Shown piece after piece: positions 1-6,650 of a DNA stretch of 8,729 nucleotides. Position 1 is the first letter of the stretch. Each line of letters begins with the position of its first letter. Made by a program: the position numbers and the translations under genes. Origin of the DNA: Acidobacteriota bacterium. GTDB lineage: Bacteria; Acidobacteriota; Terriglobia; UBA7540. The stretch spans positions 1 to 8,729 of the forward strand of contig JAKAWN010000297.1 of the NCBI GenBank assembly GCA_021827245.1, in the 5' to 3' direction. A model generated the notes under the pieces. That model saw only the letters and a list, made by a program, of their open reading frames with translations, made no database searches and was not told the origin of the DNA.

Positions 1-101
1 AAGTTGTTGCTACACAAGGACTGGCGTTCACAAAGTGCCATTGAGCTAGGGCACATAGTGACGGAATAAATACGCAACCCCTTACAAACAAAACACTTCA
101 C

Positions 102-650
102 TTAGCCAACCGCGGAAGTTGGGCTAAAGGGAAAAGGACAGGAATCCACCAGGCTCAGCGCTTTCAGGCGGGTATCCTTGTCGTATTGCTCGTAATATGA
201 AAGAAGCACTGCCCCGCCCAGGGACCACCCCACGAGTACTGTTTCTTCAAGCCCCAGGTGCTCGATGACCTCCCGCACGTCGTGCCCGTATTGCCGGACG
301 GTCAGGCCGGTCAGCGTCTTGGAAGAGTTCCCATGGCCCCGGAGGTCGATGGTCACGACCCTGAACGCGTTCGACAGTCCAGGGACATTCTTCTGCCAGA
401 ACCTGGATGAGCACATCCAGCCGTGGACGAGCAGGATGGGCTGACCCTCTCCGTGATCCTCGTAGTAGATCTTCGCCCCGCCTCCTGTTTCCAGATAATT
501 TGTCGCTGAATTCATAGGTGGCGCGTAACCCTCGGCGTTCAACAGCCGCGCCTCCGTCGTGGATTCGCCCGACAGGCTTGAGCTCAGTGTCGTGGCGGCT
601 GCTGCCGTGCAAGCACCTTGCAATAATCTGCGGCGGCTTAAGCTTTTCAT
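102..650 (-). pseudogene. 3'-truncated Tat-exported alpha/beta hydrolase
   Basis: The 182-residue product starts with a Tat-type signal: SRRRLLQ at residues 5-11, then an Ala/Thr/Ser-rich segment to about residue 28. This predicts export of a folded enzyme. The alpha/beta-hydrolase core begins near residue 55, with the oxyanion-hole strand LLVHGW (73-78), DLRGHG (102-107) and the nucleophile elbow GWSLGG (141-146), which makes Ser143 the nucleophile. This resembles the non-heme chloroperoxidase/esterase branch. Family members usually have about 270-330 residues. Here the chain stops soon after the strand ALSLVDS (164-170), so the lid and the catalytic Asp and His are missing. No reading frame in bases 1-130 continues the fold, so the 3' end has been replaced rather than shifted by a single base. 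A strong Shine-Dalgarno, GGGGAGAGGAGG on the minus strand (658-669), precedes the ATG at 650 and fixes the start. Family is confident; substrate is unknown and the product is probably inactive. Confidence 0.8.
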
Positions 651-669
651 GTTTCAGCCTCCTCTCCCC

Positions 670-1208
670 AAGGCTGTGGAAAATCGTAGTGCTGTGCAAG
701 CTGTGCCGGCAGTGACCATCATCACCAGTCAGAGTTCTACACATGACGAGCGTGAAATCTCTTTAGTGTAAGTAATCGCCCTCCAGATGCTCAGCCGAGC
801 TTTTGGCCCTCGGCCAAGTGCTCAGAGTGACTATTCCTCAATTTTGGCCTCCTTTGTTGATTTAAAGGACTTAGCTCGTATTGCATTGGCACCCTAAAGC
901 GCGAGATTGCCGAATTTCTTAGGGCTGCAAATGTGGTGACCCTCTGCTGGATCACCTGAGACGACAACCGAGCGTATGTAAGATTTTTGCCAAGCAGGAC
1001 CGTCGCGGTGAAGCGCCTGTTTGAGAGGTCTAAGAAAGTGCTAAACGGGTCAACAGCGCTCGACAGCCAGGACAACGCGCACGGCGCATGAGGCATTCAA
1101 CGCTGCTTCTCCTAGACTGAACGCAGTATTTGCCACAACAGCGACAGCGCAAGTCAAGACCATTGCAGGTGAAAAGCGCTTGCATCTATGACGTACGCTT
1201 GATGCACA
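670..1208. other. Intergenic stretch with no credible gene
   Basis: This 0.5-kb stretch is visibly richer in A/T than the operon to the right and is broken by stops in most frames. The longest frame is 101 codons on the minus strand (791-1096). Its product shows no recognisable motif or regular hydrophobic pattern, and its start has no good ribosome binding site. No transposase or integrase remnant could be read in any frame. It may be decayed coding DNA or spacer. Confidence 0.5.
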
Positions 1209-1232
1209 AAGCAATCCCCGAACGGATTGCTT
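1209..1232 (-). terminator. Hairpin downstream of tRNA-Glu fragment
   Basis: A perfect 9-bp inverted repeat lies here: AAGCAATCC and GGATTGCTT, read on the minus strand, separated by a 6-nt loop (GTTCGG). It starts 21 nt beyond the CCA end of the tRNA-Glu fragment and on the same strand, which is where a tRNA gene's own terminator would lie. The following bases (TGTGC) do not form a good U tract, so it is a weak intrinsic terminator at best. The stem itself is seen directly; its role is inferred. Confidence 0.4.
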
Positions 1233-1253
1233 GCGCTAATTTGTTGATATATT

Positions 1254-1295
1254 TGGCGTTCCCAGCGGCATTTGAACCCGCGTTACTGCCGTGAA
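1254..1295 (-). other. tRNA-Glu(UUC) 3' half, probable integration (att) scar
   Basis: Read on the minus strand, this block is the 3' half of a tRNA-Glu. It has the anticodon TTC (1293-1295), then AC, the anticodon-stem strand GGCAG, variable loop TAAC, T arm GCGGG-TTCAAAT-GCCGC (1265-1281), the acceptor strand TGGGAAC, discriminator G and CCA (1254-1256). Bacterial tRNA-Glu has this same arrangement, TTCACGGCxGTAAC followed by a T arm and an acceptor ending in GCCA. The T arm carries one mismatch (G opposite G at the closing pair, where C61 is nearly invariant). Upstream of the anticodon there is no D arm, no GG of the D loop and no GTTCCCA 5' acceptor strand, so it cannot be a working tRNA. 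A 3' half starting at the anticodon loop is the usual footprint of tyrosine-recombinase integration into a tRNA gene. The fragment's 5' side (bases above 1295) would then be element DNA. Confidence 0.72.
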
Positions 1296-1570
1296 TGCTT
1301 ACGGAGATTCAATGACTTGGAAGACGCTGGGCAGCCCATAAGTCCTTGATGACCCGTCAAACACCCCACCCTTTCCGCACCATAACCCGTACCGCGCTAA
1401 AATCTGCAAACGCTTCATACTCCCAACCCGCAGGCACGGCTTCGCTCCATCTCTCCCTCGAGCCTATCCTCGTCAAAAGTAAGCGTACACCGATATTGCA
1501 TCAAAGTCGGCGCTCGATGATAGCCCGGACGCCGTCGACTCCTCGAGGCTAAATTACTTCCGTCCCTCCA
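1296..1570. other. Intergenic stretch between tRNA scar and operon
   Basis: No gene is supported here. Short overlapping frames occur on both strands (for example 1346-1552 plus and 1415-1597 minus), but their products are low-complexity or Arg/Pro-rich and look like nothing familiar. If the tRNA-Glu fragment is an att site, this is the element's terminal DNA. No integrase or excisionase frame can be read in it. Confidence 0.45.
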
Positions 1571-1576
1571 ATTCAT

Positions 1577-1606
1577 TTGGTAGAAATGGATTTGCACTTG
1601 TAAAAT
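1577..1606 (+). promoter_or_regulatory. Candidate sigma-70-type promoter of the helicase operon
   Basis: TTGGTA (1577-1582, 4 of 6 to the consensus -35) and TAAAAT (1601-1606, 5 of 6 to the consensus -10) are separated by 18 nt. This lies in an A/T-rich patch about 87 nt before the first operon ATG at 1694, implying a leader of about 80 nt. It is the best match seen between the tRNA scar and the operon, but the motif is weak enough to arise by chance in A/T-rich DNA. Confidence 0.35.
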
Positions 1607-1693
1607 TCAGTTTTATAGCGAGGGGCTACCGTCTATAGGACCGCCTTCCCCAAAGTTTTGGAACCGGATTCGTTTGACTGGAAAGTGAGTTCG

Positions 1694-1960
1694 ATGATCA
1701 CATACTCGCAACGGGTTCTTACCCTGCTCAGGTCCCGGTCCTCGCGCAGCGGCAAAATCCGGATTCGCGCCTGCAGTGCGATAGTCCAGCCCGAAAGCGC
1801 AGAGGTTTTGGACGCCATTCGTCTGCACAGTCGCCTGAGGGGATACCTGGAGGCGGGGGCGCCCAAGAGTTATCTGCTGGTAAAGCCACAGTCGAATCCG
1901 AGCAATTTTGTTCAGCGCTGCCGGGAACTTGGGTTTAAAGTCAATCTATTGCAAAGCTAG
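1694..1960 (+). CDS. 88-aa orphan XPB-type module protein (upstream copy)
   Basis: A small soluble protein of 88 residues, first gene of the operon. Residues 20-86 follow the pattern of the segment that precedes the motor in the neighbouring XPB helicase. A beta strand (KIRIRACSAI, 21-30) is followed by a helix (about 36-45), the turn RLRGYLEAGAP (47-57), a strand SYLLVKP (59-65), a helix NFVQRCRELGF (71-81) and KVNLL. The matching XPB motif is VASFLGQRIGPSEFLVDP...LKQTLIKVGYPVEDL. It has no catalytic motif, so a DNA- or partner-binding role is inferred. The ATG at 1694 was chosen because GGAAAGTGAG lies just before it and because the resulting length equals that of the other orphan copy. The frame also opens at TTG 1658 (100 residues) and GTG 1685, neither with a good ribosome binding site. 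The helicase gene starts 15 nt after its stop. No named family was recognised, so the similarity rests on reading by eye. Confidence 0.6.
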   Translation: MITYSQRVLTLLRSRSSRSGKIRIRACSAIVQPESAEVLDAIRLHSRLRGYLEAGAPKSYLLVKPQSNPSNFVQRCRELGFKVNLLQS

Positions 1961-1975
1961 GCTGGAAGAAAACGC

Positions 1976-3724
1976 ATGTCCGCCACGCGTTACGACAATC
2001 CCTTCATTGTACAGAGTGACCACACAGTTCTGGTCGAGGTGGAAAGTCCTCGCTACGTCGAGGGGCGGGATGCGTTGGCGCGTTTTGCCGAACTGGTGAA
2101 GTCACCCGAGCATGTTCACACCTACCGCATTACGCCCCTTTCGATTTGGAACGCATGTGCCGCAGGGGTGACGGTGGAATGGATCCGTGAGACCTTGCGC
2201 GGACTCTCCAAGTACGATGTGCCGCGCCATGTGGAGATCGAAATTGCCGATTACGCGTCGCGCTACGGAAGACTGAAGCTAGCGCGGGACGACCGGGGTT
2301 TGGTGCTAAGCATTTCGGCGGGATCGCTCACGGAGGAACTGGCTCGCCATGAAAGCGTAGCATCCTTCCTGGGTCAACGTATCGGACCGAGCGAGTTCCT
2401 GGTTGACCCGGCGGAACGCGGGCGTCTGAAGCAGACCCTTATCAAGGTCGGTTATCCCGTCGAAGACCTGGCAGGCTACGAAGCGGGTGACCAGTTGGAG
2501 ATTGTCCTCCGCGGGGAGACGCTCGGGGGGACGCACTTTTACCTTCGCGACTATCAGCGCGAGGCGGCCGAAATCTTCTATGCCGCAGGTACGGCGCGCG
2601 GCGGTTCCGGCGTGATCGTATTGCCCTGCGGGGCCGGGAAAACCATCGTCGGTCTGGCGTGCATGGCCCGCCTTCAGACCTCCACCCTGGTGTTAACCAC
2701 GAGCGTCACGGCAGCGCACCAGTGGATCGCCGAGCTCACCGATAAAACCACGCTGCCCGCCGAGGCTATCGGAGAATATTCCGGCCACGTGAAAGAAATC
2801 CGCCCTGTGACCATCGCCACCTACAACATTCTTACCTGGCGCGCGGATCGAACCGACACCTTCGCCCATCTTGAGTTGTTTGACCATCGCAATTGGGGTC
2901 TGATTATTTACGACGAAGTGCATCTGCTGCCAGCCCCTGTGTTTCAGGTGACTGCCGGGCTGCAGGCCCGCCGGCGGCTTGGTCTGACAGCCACGCTGGT
3001 GCGGGAAGATGGCCGGGAGGACGATGTTTTCGCTCTGATCGGTCCGAAAAAGGTTGACATGCCCTGGAAAGAGCTCGAGCGGCAAGGCTGGATTGCGTCC
3101 GCCCAGTGCTACGAAGTACGCGTCGAGATGCCGGAGGAACGGCGCATGGATTACGCCATCGCGTCCCCGCGCGACAAGTTCCGCATCGCCTCGGAAAACC
3201 CGCTCAAAAAGGATACGGTGCGCCAGATTCTGGCCTCGCACCCGGATGCACAGATCCTGATCATCGGAATGTATGTGGAACAACTCCGAGAATTGGCGGA
3301 GGAGTTCTCAATCCCGCTCTTAACCGGGACCACGCGCCAAAGCCGACGCGAGGAGTTGTACACTCAGTTCAAATCCGGCGCGATCCGCTTCCTGGCGGTT
3401 TCGAAAGTTGCCAACTTTGCTGTCGATCTTCCCGACGCGTCGGTGGCGATCCAGGTTTCCGGAACTTTCGGCTCCCGTCAGGAGGAGGCGCAACGGCTCG
3501 GCCGCATTCTGCGTCCGAAACCGGGTGAGAACCAGGCACATTTTTACACTCTAGTCTCGCAGGATACGGTCGAACAGGATTTTGCCTTAAAGCGGCAGTT
3601 GTTTCTTTGCGAGCAGGGGTATCAGTATGAAATTTACGATTTCGACCAAATACGCCGGAAGAAGCTGGCCGAGTGGAGTTGCCCCGAGCTTCCTTTCCCG
3701 GGCAATGACGGCGCAGCAGGATAA
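1976..3724 (+). CDS. XPB/Rad25-family DNA helicase (ERCC3-like)
   Basis: A superfamily 2, 3'-to-5' DNA helicase/translocase of the XPB family. Its relatives open duplex DNA in nucleotide excision repair and transcription; the bacterial role is unsettled. Residues 8-100 form the XPB/Ssl2 N-terminal domain (IVQSDHTVLVEV; RITPLSIWNA). Residues 106-166 form the pre-motor module found again in the three neighbouring products. The motor follows: RDYQREAAEI (191-200), Walker A LPCGAGKT (216-223, Lys222), DEVH (313-316), LGLTAT (335-340), the XPB signature RED (343-345), and motif VI QRLGRILRPK (506-515). All motor motifs are intact, so an active ATPase is expected. At 582 residues it is close to bacterial XPB proteins such as mycobacterial Rv0861c (about 540). 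GGAAG at 1964-1968, 7 nt before the ATG, supports the start, and the N-terminal domain begins straight after it. Archaeal XPB usually neighbours the nuclease Bax1; none is seen here. Confidence 0.95.
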   Translation: MSATRYDNPFIVQSDHTVLVEVESPRYVEGRDALARFAELVKSPEHVHTYRITPLSIWNACAAGVTVEWIRETLRGLSKYDVPRHVEIEIADYASRYGRLKLARDDRGLVLSISAGSLTEELARHESVASFLGQRIGPSEFLVDPAERGRLKQTLIKVGYPVEDLAGYEAGDQLEIVLRGETLGGTHFYLRDYQREAAEIFYAAGTARGGSGVIVLPCGAGKTIVGLACMARLQTSTLVLTTSVTAAHQWIAELTDKTTLPAEAIGEYSGHVKEIRPVTIATYNILTWRADRTDTFAHLELFDHRNWGLIIYDEVHLLPAPVFQVTAGLQARRRLGLTATLVREDGREDDVFALIGPKKVDMPWKELERQGWIASAQCYEVRVEMPEERRMDYAIASPRDKFRIASENPLKKDTVRQILASHPDAQILIIGMYVEQLRELAEEFSIPLLTGTTRQSRREELYTQFKSGAIRFLAVSKVANFAVDLPDASVAIQVSGTFGSRQEEAQRLGRILRPKPGENQAHFYTLVSQDTVEQDFALKRQLFLCEQGYQYEIYDFDQIRRKKLAEWSCPELPFPGNDGAAG

Positions 3725-3762
3725 CGGCGGATGTCCGTTCGGCGGAAGAAAAGCAGGGTGGC

Positions 3763-4029
3763 ATGAACTCCTCAACTGACATCTTGGATTCACTGCTTCC
3801 GTTGCTCCAGCCCGAGGGCCGGGAGCTGCATCTCAACGCGGCGATCGTGGAGGTGGCGGAGCCGGCTCAACTGGCGGAATTGGCCGCCAACCCTCGCGTT
3901 CGCAGGTTCCTGCTGGCGCGCCTTTCTGACACCGTTGCCTTGGTCGATCCCGGCCATGCCGAGAAAATCAAGACTGCGCTTCTGGCGGCGGGGCACACTC
4001 CCAAGGTGCTTACGGGAGGTGAGGAATGA
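3763..4029 (+). CDS. 88-aa orphan XPB-type module protein (downstream copy)
   Basis: A second small soluble protein of exactly 88 residues, placed 38 nt after the helicase gene. Residues 19-83 carry the shared module: a strand (ELHLNAAIVEV, 21-31), a helix PAQLAELAANP (34-44), VRRFLLARLSDTVALVDP (46-63), a helix (EKIKTALLAAGH, 67-78) and KVL. It is the closer of the two orphans to the XPB segment (both have LVDP followed by a K-rich helix ending in G-H/Y) and also aligns with the 1694-1960 product over nearly its whole length. There are no cysteines, metal-binding motif, signal peptide or membrane segment. AGGG at 3755-3758 serves as ribosome binding site. Its stop overlaps the next start (ATGA, 4026-4029), and the strong GGAGGTGAGG for the next gene lies inside its last codons, so translation is probably coupled. 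Function is not known; an adaptor or DNA-binding subunit of the helicase is the inference. Confidence 0.8.
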   Translation: MNSSTDILDSLLPLLQPEGRELHLNAAIVEVAEPAQLAELAANPRVRRFLLARLSDTVALVDPGHAEKIKTALLAAGHTPKVLTGGEE

Positions 4030-6365
4030 AACTCGGCCACGTCCTGCAATCTTCGCTCGCCGTGAATATCGACCTCAATCTGTATGGCTCCACGGAATTG
4101 AAACGTGCTGCGCGGTTCTGGGTAGGGAAAGAAGCCGGTAGCTTTAACAAGGCGAAGTGCATTGACGCTCTGACCCGGACCATGGCCGATGGCGATACCG
4201 CCCGGCGTGTGCTGTCCGGCTTGACGGAAAAGGAGCGCAGGGTTCTCGGCATCTTCGCGCGTTACGGCCCGACGGTGTCCGGCGGCCTATTGACTGCTGA
4301 GGTGCATGCCCGGGGGATCATCCCGCCGCCACCCAAAAAACAAGCCTCTGACTACTATTACCGGGCCTATGACGACTGGCGCGCTAGCGATCCCGCCCCC
4401 GGACTTCAAGAGAAATTCGTCCTGGTGAGCCACCATTACAGCTCCTATTACTGGAGTTCCGATCGCTACCGTCACTCTCAATTAACCCTCCACCCCACAC
4501 TGGCACAGTTGGTAGGGCCCGCCCCTCCTATTGTCTGGCGCGCTTCTCACGGCTGTGCCGAGGCAGTAAGCTCTGCTCGCCGCTCGTCAGCGCAGGTGGG
4601 ACTGGACCTTTGGCGGGTGGCTGAGGCCCTACGCTCGATGGGGACCTGGCAGACGGTCAGGGGCGATTCGCCCTCCAAGGCGACGCGAGCGCGGCTACAG
4701 AAAGAGGTGGGTCTGCGCAATGCCGAAAAAGACCCCATGTCACTGCCCGATGCGGAGTCGTTCTATTACGAATTACTCCATAGCATGAACATACTCAATA
4801 TTGGGGACAAGCGCGGATGGATCGACGAGGAAGCCCTGGAGCGGCACCTGCAGCGGCCACCCGCCGCACAGGCAAGGCACTGGGTGCGCGCCTGGCTCCA
4901 TATGGCGCTGTGGCAGGATGGCATTGGCGTGGTTCCAGATCGCGACAGCGATTACAACTCGGTTCGCATTGAGCCTTCCGCGCTTGCGCACGCCCGTGAA
5001 TTGCTCGTGTGGGCGCTGTGCGGCGTAGCCCATGCGCCGAACTGCTGGCTCGACCTGGAGACTTTTCTGCGCGACCTTTGGCAGAAAACGCGGCAGACGG
5101 AAATCAGCTTCTACTGGGGGAGCTACTCCTGGAATCCCGGGTTCGAGATGGGCAAGAAGCGGGATCAATACCCTGCGGGAGATGAGCGCACGCTGGCGTT
5201 CTGGCTCTCGGCTGCGGCAGTCTGGGCGGCGAACGCCCTGATGGTCACGCTGGCCACCCTGGGGCTGGTCGAGCGCGGCCAGACGAACAGCGATGACGTC
5301 CGCCCTTGTTTTCGCCTGACCGAGTTGGGTCGCGTGGTGTTTGGCGCTCCGGAGGTTGAGGCCGCTCCAAGGTCAGGAGAGGCGCGTTTTCTGACCGTGC
5401 AGCCTAATCTGGAAGTGGTGGCGTATCTGGATTCAGCCGATGCGCGGCAAGTTTGCACCTTCAGCCGGTTTGCCGCCAACGCCTCGCGGGCCGACGGTCC
5501 CGTCCAAACCTTCGAGCTCCGCCGTGATTCCCTATACCGGGCGCTGGAATCCGGCATGACCTTGGAGAAGGTCCGCGCTTTCCTGATTGAGCATGGGAAG
5601 ACCGAACTTCCGGCCAACGTCGAGCGGATGCTGTCGGAATGGGCAGGCCGTCGTGAATCACTGGTTTTACAGACGAAGACTGTCCTGGCTTTGGGGCCGT
5701 TGGATTCCCAAACTCGCGGCCGGGCCTTGAATAACAACGTATTTTTGCTGCCTTCGTCGACCGCCGAGATAGTGGGATTGGGGTTTTCAGGCTGGACGAT
5801 TCTGGATCATGAGGGTAAGCCGGCGCCGTCCTGGAAGACCGACGAATTGGGCATCGTCGCACCAGACGGCCGCACGAGCATCTCGCACCTGCGTCTCGCC
5901 CGCATCGCCGACCGCACGACAACGGGTTGGCAGATTACAGCCCAGTCCGTCGGGCGTGCGCGCCTGGGTGGAATGACGGCGGAACAGATTCTGGGGTGGC
6001 TCGGCGACCACGTAAAGGGGAAAGTCCCGCCTCTGCTGGAATTGGCCGTCAGCAACTGGACGAGCCGACAGGGAGTCCAACTCCGCCAAGTCCACATGCT
6101 GCGGATCACGCAGCCAAACGCACAACAGGCCTTGCTGCATAGCGCCATTTTCCGTTCTCACCTGGCTGGGCACATCCCGCCCGAGTGGTTCTTGATTCAC
6201 GATGATCATTTGAGCGAAGTTCGCCGCTTGCTGGAGACACTGGGATTTGCGATTGAGGAGTCGGTGGACGCACCACTTGTTGGGACAACACAGAATCCAG
6301 CGAAGGATTCGCCGCCAGCCCTTCCTCGCATCACGCCCGATCGGAAGCGACGTCGCAGAGCATAA
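4026..6365 (+). CDS. Helicase-associated protein with XPB N-terminal domains (Rv0862c-like)
   Basis: A large soluble partner protein of 779 residues with no Walker A or DExH motif, so it is not itself a motor. The N-terminal part has winged-helix-like sequence (TEKERRVLGIFARYGPTVSG, 67-86) and then an unassigned region unusually rich in Tyr and Trp (109-145 and 360-376). Residues 453-548 repeat the XPB/Ssl2 N-terminal domain (FLTVQPNLEVVAYL 455-468; SLYRALESGMTLEKVRAFL 502-520). Residues 633-745 repeat the part of XPB just before its motor: WQITAQSVGRARLGGMTAEQI, VPPLLELAVSNW, then IFRSHLAGHIPPEWFLIHDD and EVRRLLETLGFAIEE. The tail is basic (RKRRRR, 773-778). In Actinobacteria an XPB gene sits beside a similarly large helicase-associated gene (Rv0861c/Rv0862c), and this pair appears equivalent. 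The start overlaps the previous stop by 4 nt behind GGAGGTGAGG. A role as DNA-binding scaffold or loader for the helicase is inferred, not shown. Confidence 0.88.
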   Translation: MKLGHVLQSSLAVNIDLNLYGSTELKRAARFWVGKEAGSFNKAKCIDALTRTMADGDTARRVLSGLTEKERRVLGIFARYGPTVSGGLLTAEVHARGIIPPPPKKQASDYYYRAYDDWRASDPAPGLQEKFVLVSHHYSSYYWSSDRYRHSQLTLHPTLAQLVGPAPPIVWRASHGCAEAVSSARRSSAQVGLDLWRVAEALRSMGTWQTVRGDSPSKATRARLQKEVGLRNAEKDPMSLPDAESFYYELLHSMNILNIGDKRGWIDEEALERHLQRPPAAQARHWVRAWLHMALWQDGIGVVPDRDSDYNSVRIEPSALAHARELLVWALCGVAHAPNCWLDLETFLRDLWQKTRQTEISFYWGSYSWNPGFEMGKKRDQYPAGDERTLAFWLSAAAVWAANALMVTLATLGLVERGQTNSDDVRPCFRLTELGRVVFGAPEVEAAPRSGEARFLTVQPNLEVVAYLDSADARQVCTFSRFAANASRADGPVQTFELRRDSLYRALESGMTLEKVRAFLIEHGKTELPANVERMLSEWAGRRESLVLQTKTVLALGPLDSQTRGRALNNNVFLLPSSTAEIVGLGFSGWTILDHEGKPAPSWKTDELGIVAPDGRTSISHLRLARIADRTTTGWQITAQSVGRARLGGMTAEQILGWLGDHVKGKVPPLLELAVSNWTSRQGVQLRQVHMLRITQPNAQQALLHSAIFRSHLAGHIPPEWFLIHDDHLSEVRRLLETLGFAIEESVDAPLVGTTQNPAKDSPPALPRITPDRKRRRRA

Positions 6366-6566
6366 GCAGAAGACGCGATCAAGACGGCACGTGCGTTTCC
6401 GAATGCTAATGTCGTTCCCATTCACTTCGAAGCCTGGGCCCGTTTTTCTGAAGGTCGGGACGACATTCTGAAGGCGTTCGCCAAGGCTGGACTCTCAGAC
6501 CGGCTGCGCCTTTTGGAGTCTGGGCAGAGTATCGTGGAAGAAACATTCGCCACGGGTTTAGCTTGA
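6366..6566 (+). pseudogene. 3' remnant of a metallo-beta-lactamase-fold hydrolase
   Basis: From the base after the operon's TAA, 66 sense codons and a TGA read as the C-terminal end of an MBL-fold hydrolase (UlaG-like group): AEDAIKTARAFPNANVVPIH (1-20), FEAWARFSEGRDDILKAF (21-38), then AGLSDRLRLLESGQSIVEE. The His of VVPIHFE is the metal-site His that this family carries near its end. The rest, including the HxHxDH motif and roughly 180 N-terminal residues, is absent. Nothing resembling it can be read upstream, where the 779-aa protein occupies the same frame. There is no ATG or ribosome binding site. It is in frame with the upstream gene and separated from it only by the stop codon. Best explained as a relic whose 5' part was lost when the operon's right end was joined here. 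Confidence 0.68.
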
Positions 6567-6650
6567 GCAAGGGTGCGGCCGGCCTGACAAAGACGTGCCC
6601 TTAACGCGGCCCGAGCATGGATGTGTGGCTGAGGCGCATATGGCAGGTTG

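Noticed and set aside
791..1096. 101-codon minus-strand open frame in the left flank
   Set aside because: No recognisable motif, no ribosome binding site, amino-acid make-up without domain-like pattern, and it lies in A/T-richer DNA where nothing else is coding.
1250..1336. Complete tRNA gene on the minus strand
   Set aside because: Upstream of the anticodon there is no D arm and no 5' acceptor strand pairing with TGGGAAC; the best candidate, CTGCCCA, leaves two mismatches in seven.
1300..1690. Integrase expected next to the tRNA scar
   Set aside because: No frame on either strand shows the R..HxxR..Y pattern or enough length; it must be elsewhere or lost.
1658..1960. 100-residue version of the first operon gene starting at TTG 1658
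   Set aside because: No Shine-Dalgarno precedes TTG 1658, whereas ATG 1694 has GGAAAGTGAG before it and gives the same length as the paralogue.
2693..3283. 196-codon minus-strand open frame inside the helicase gene
   Set aside because: It lies opposite the intact motor motifs of the helicase and its product has no recognisable domain.
5165..5922. Long minus-strand open frames of 190 and 153 codons inside the 779-aa gene
   Set aside because: Arg/Ser-rich products typical of antisense frames in GC-rich genes; the plus strand carries clear domain sequence throughout.
1694..6365. Reading the operon as a phage-defence system
   Set aside because: A lone helicase with module proteins beside an att scar is suggestive, but there is no nuclease, methyltransferase, sensor or toxin domain; the Rv0861c/Rv0862c likeness favours a housekeeping-type DNA transaction.
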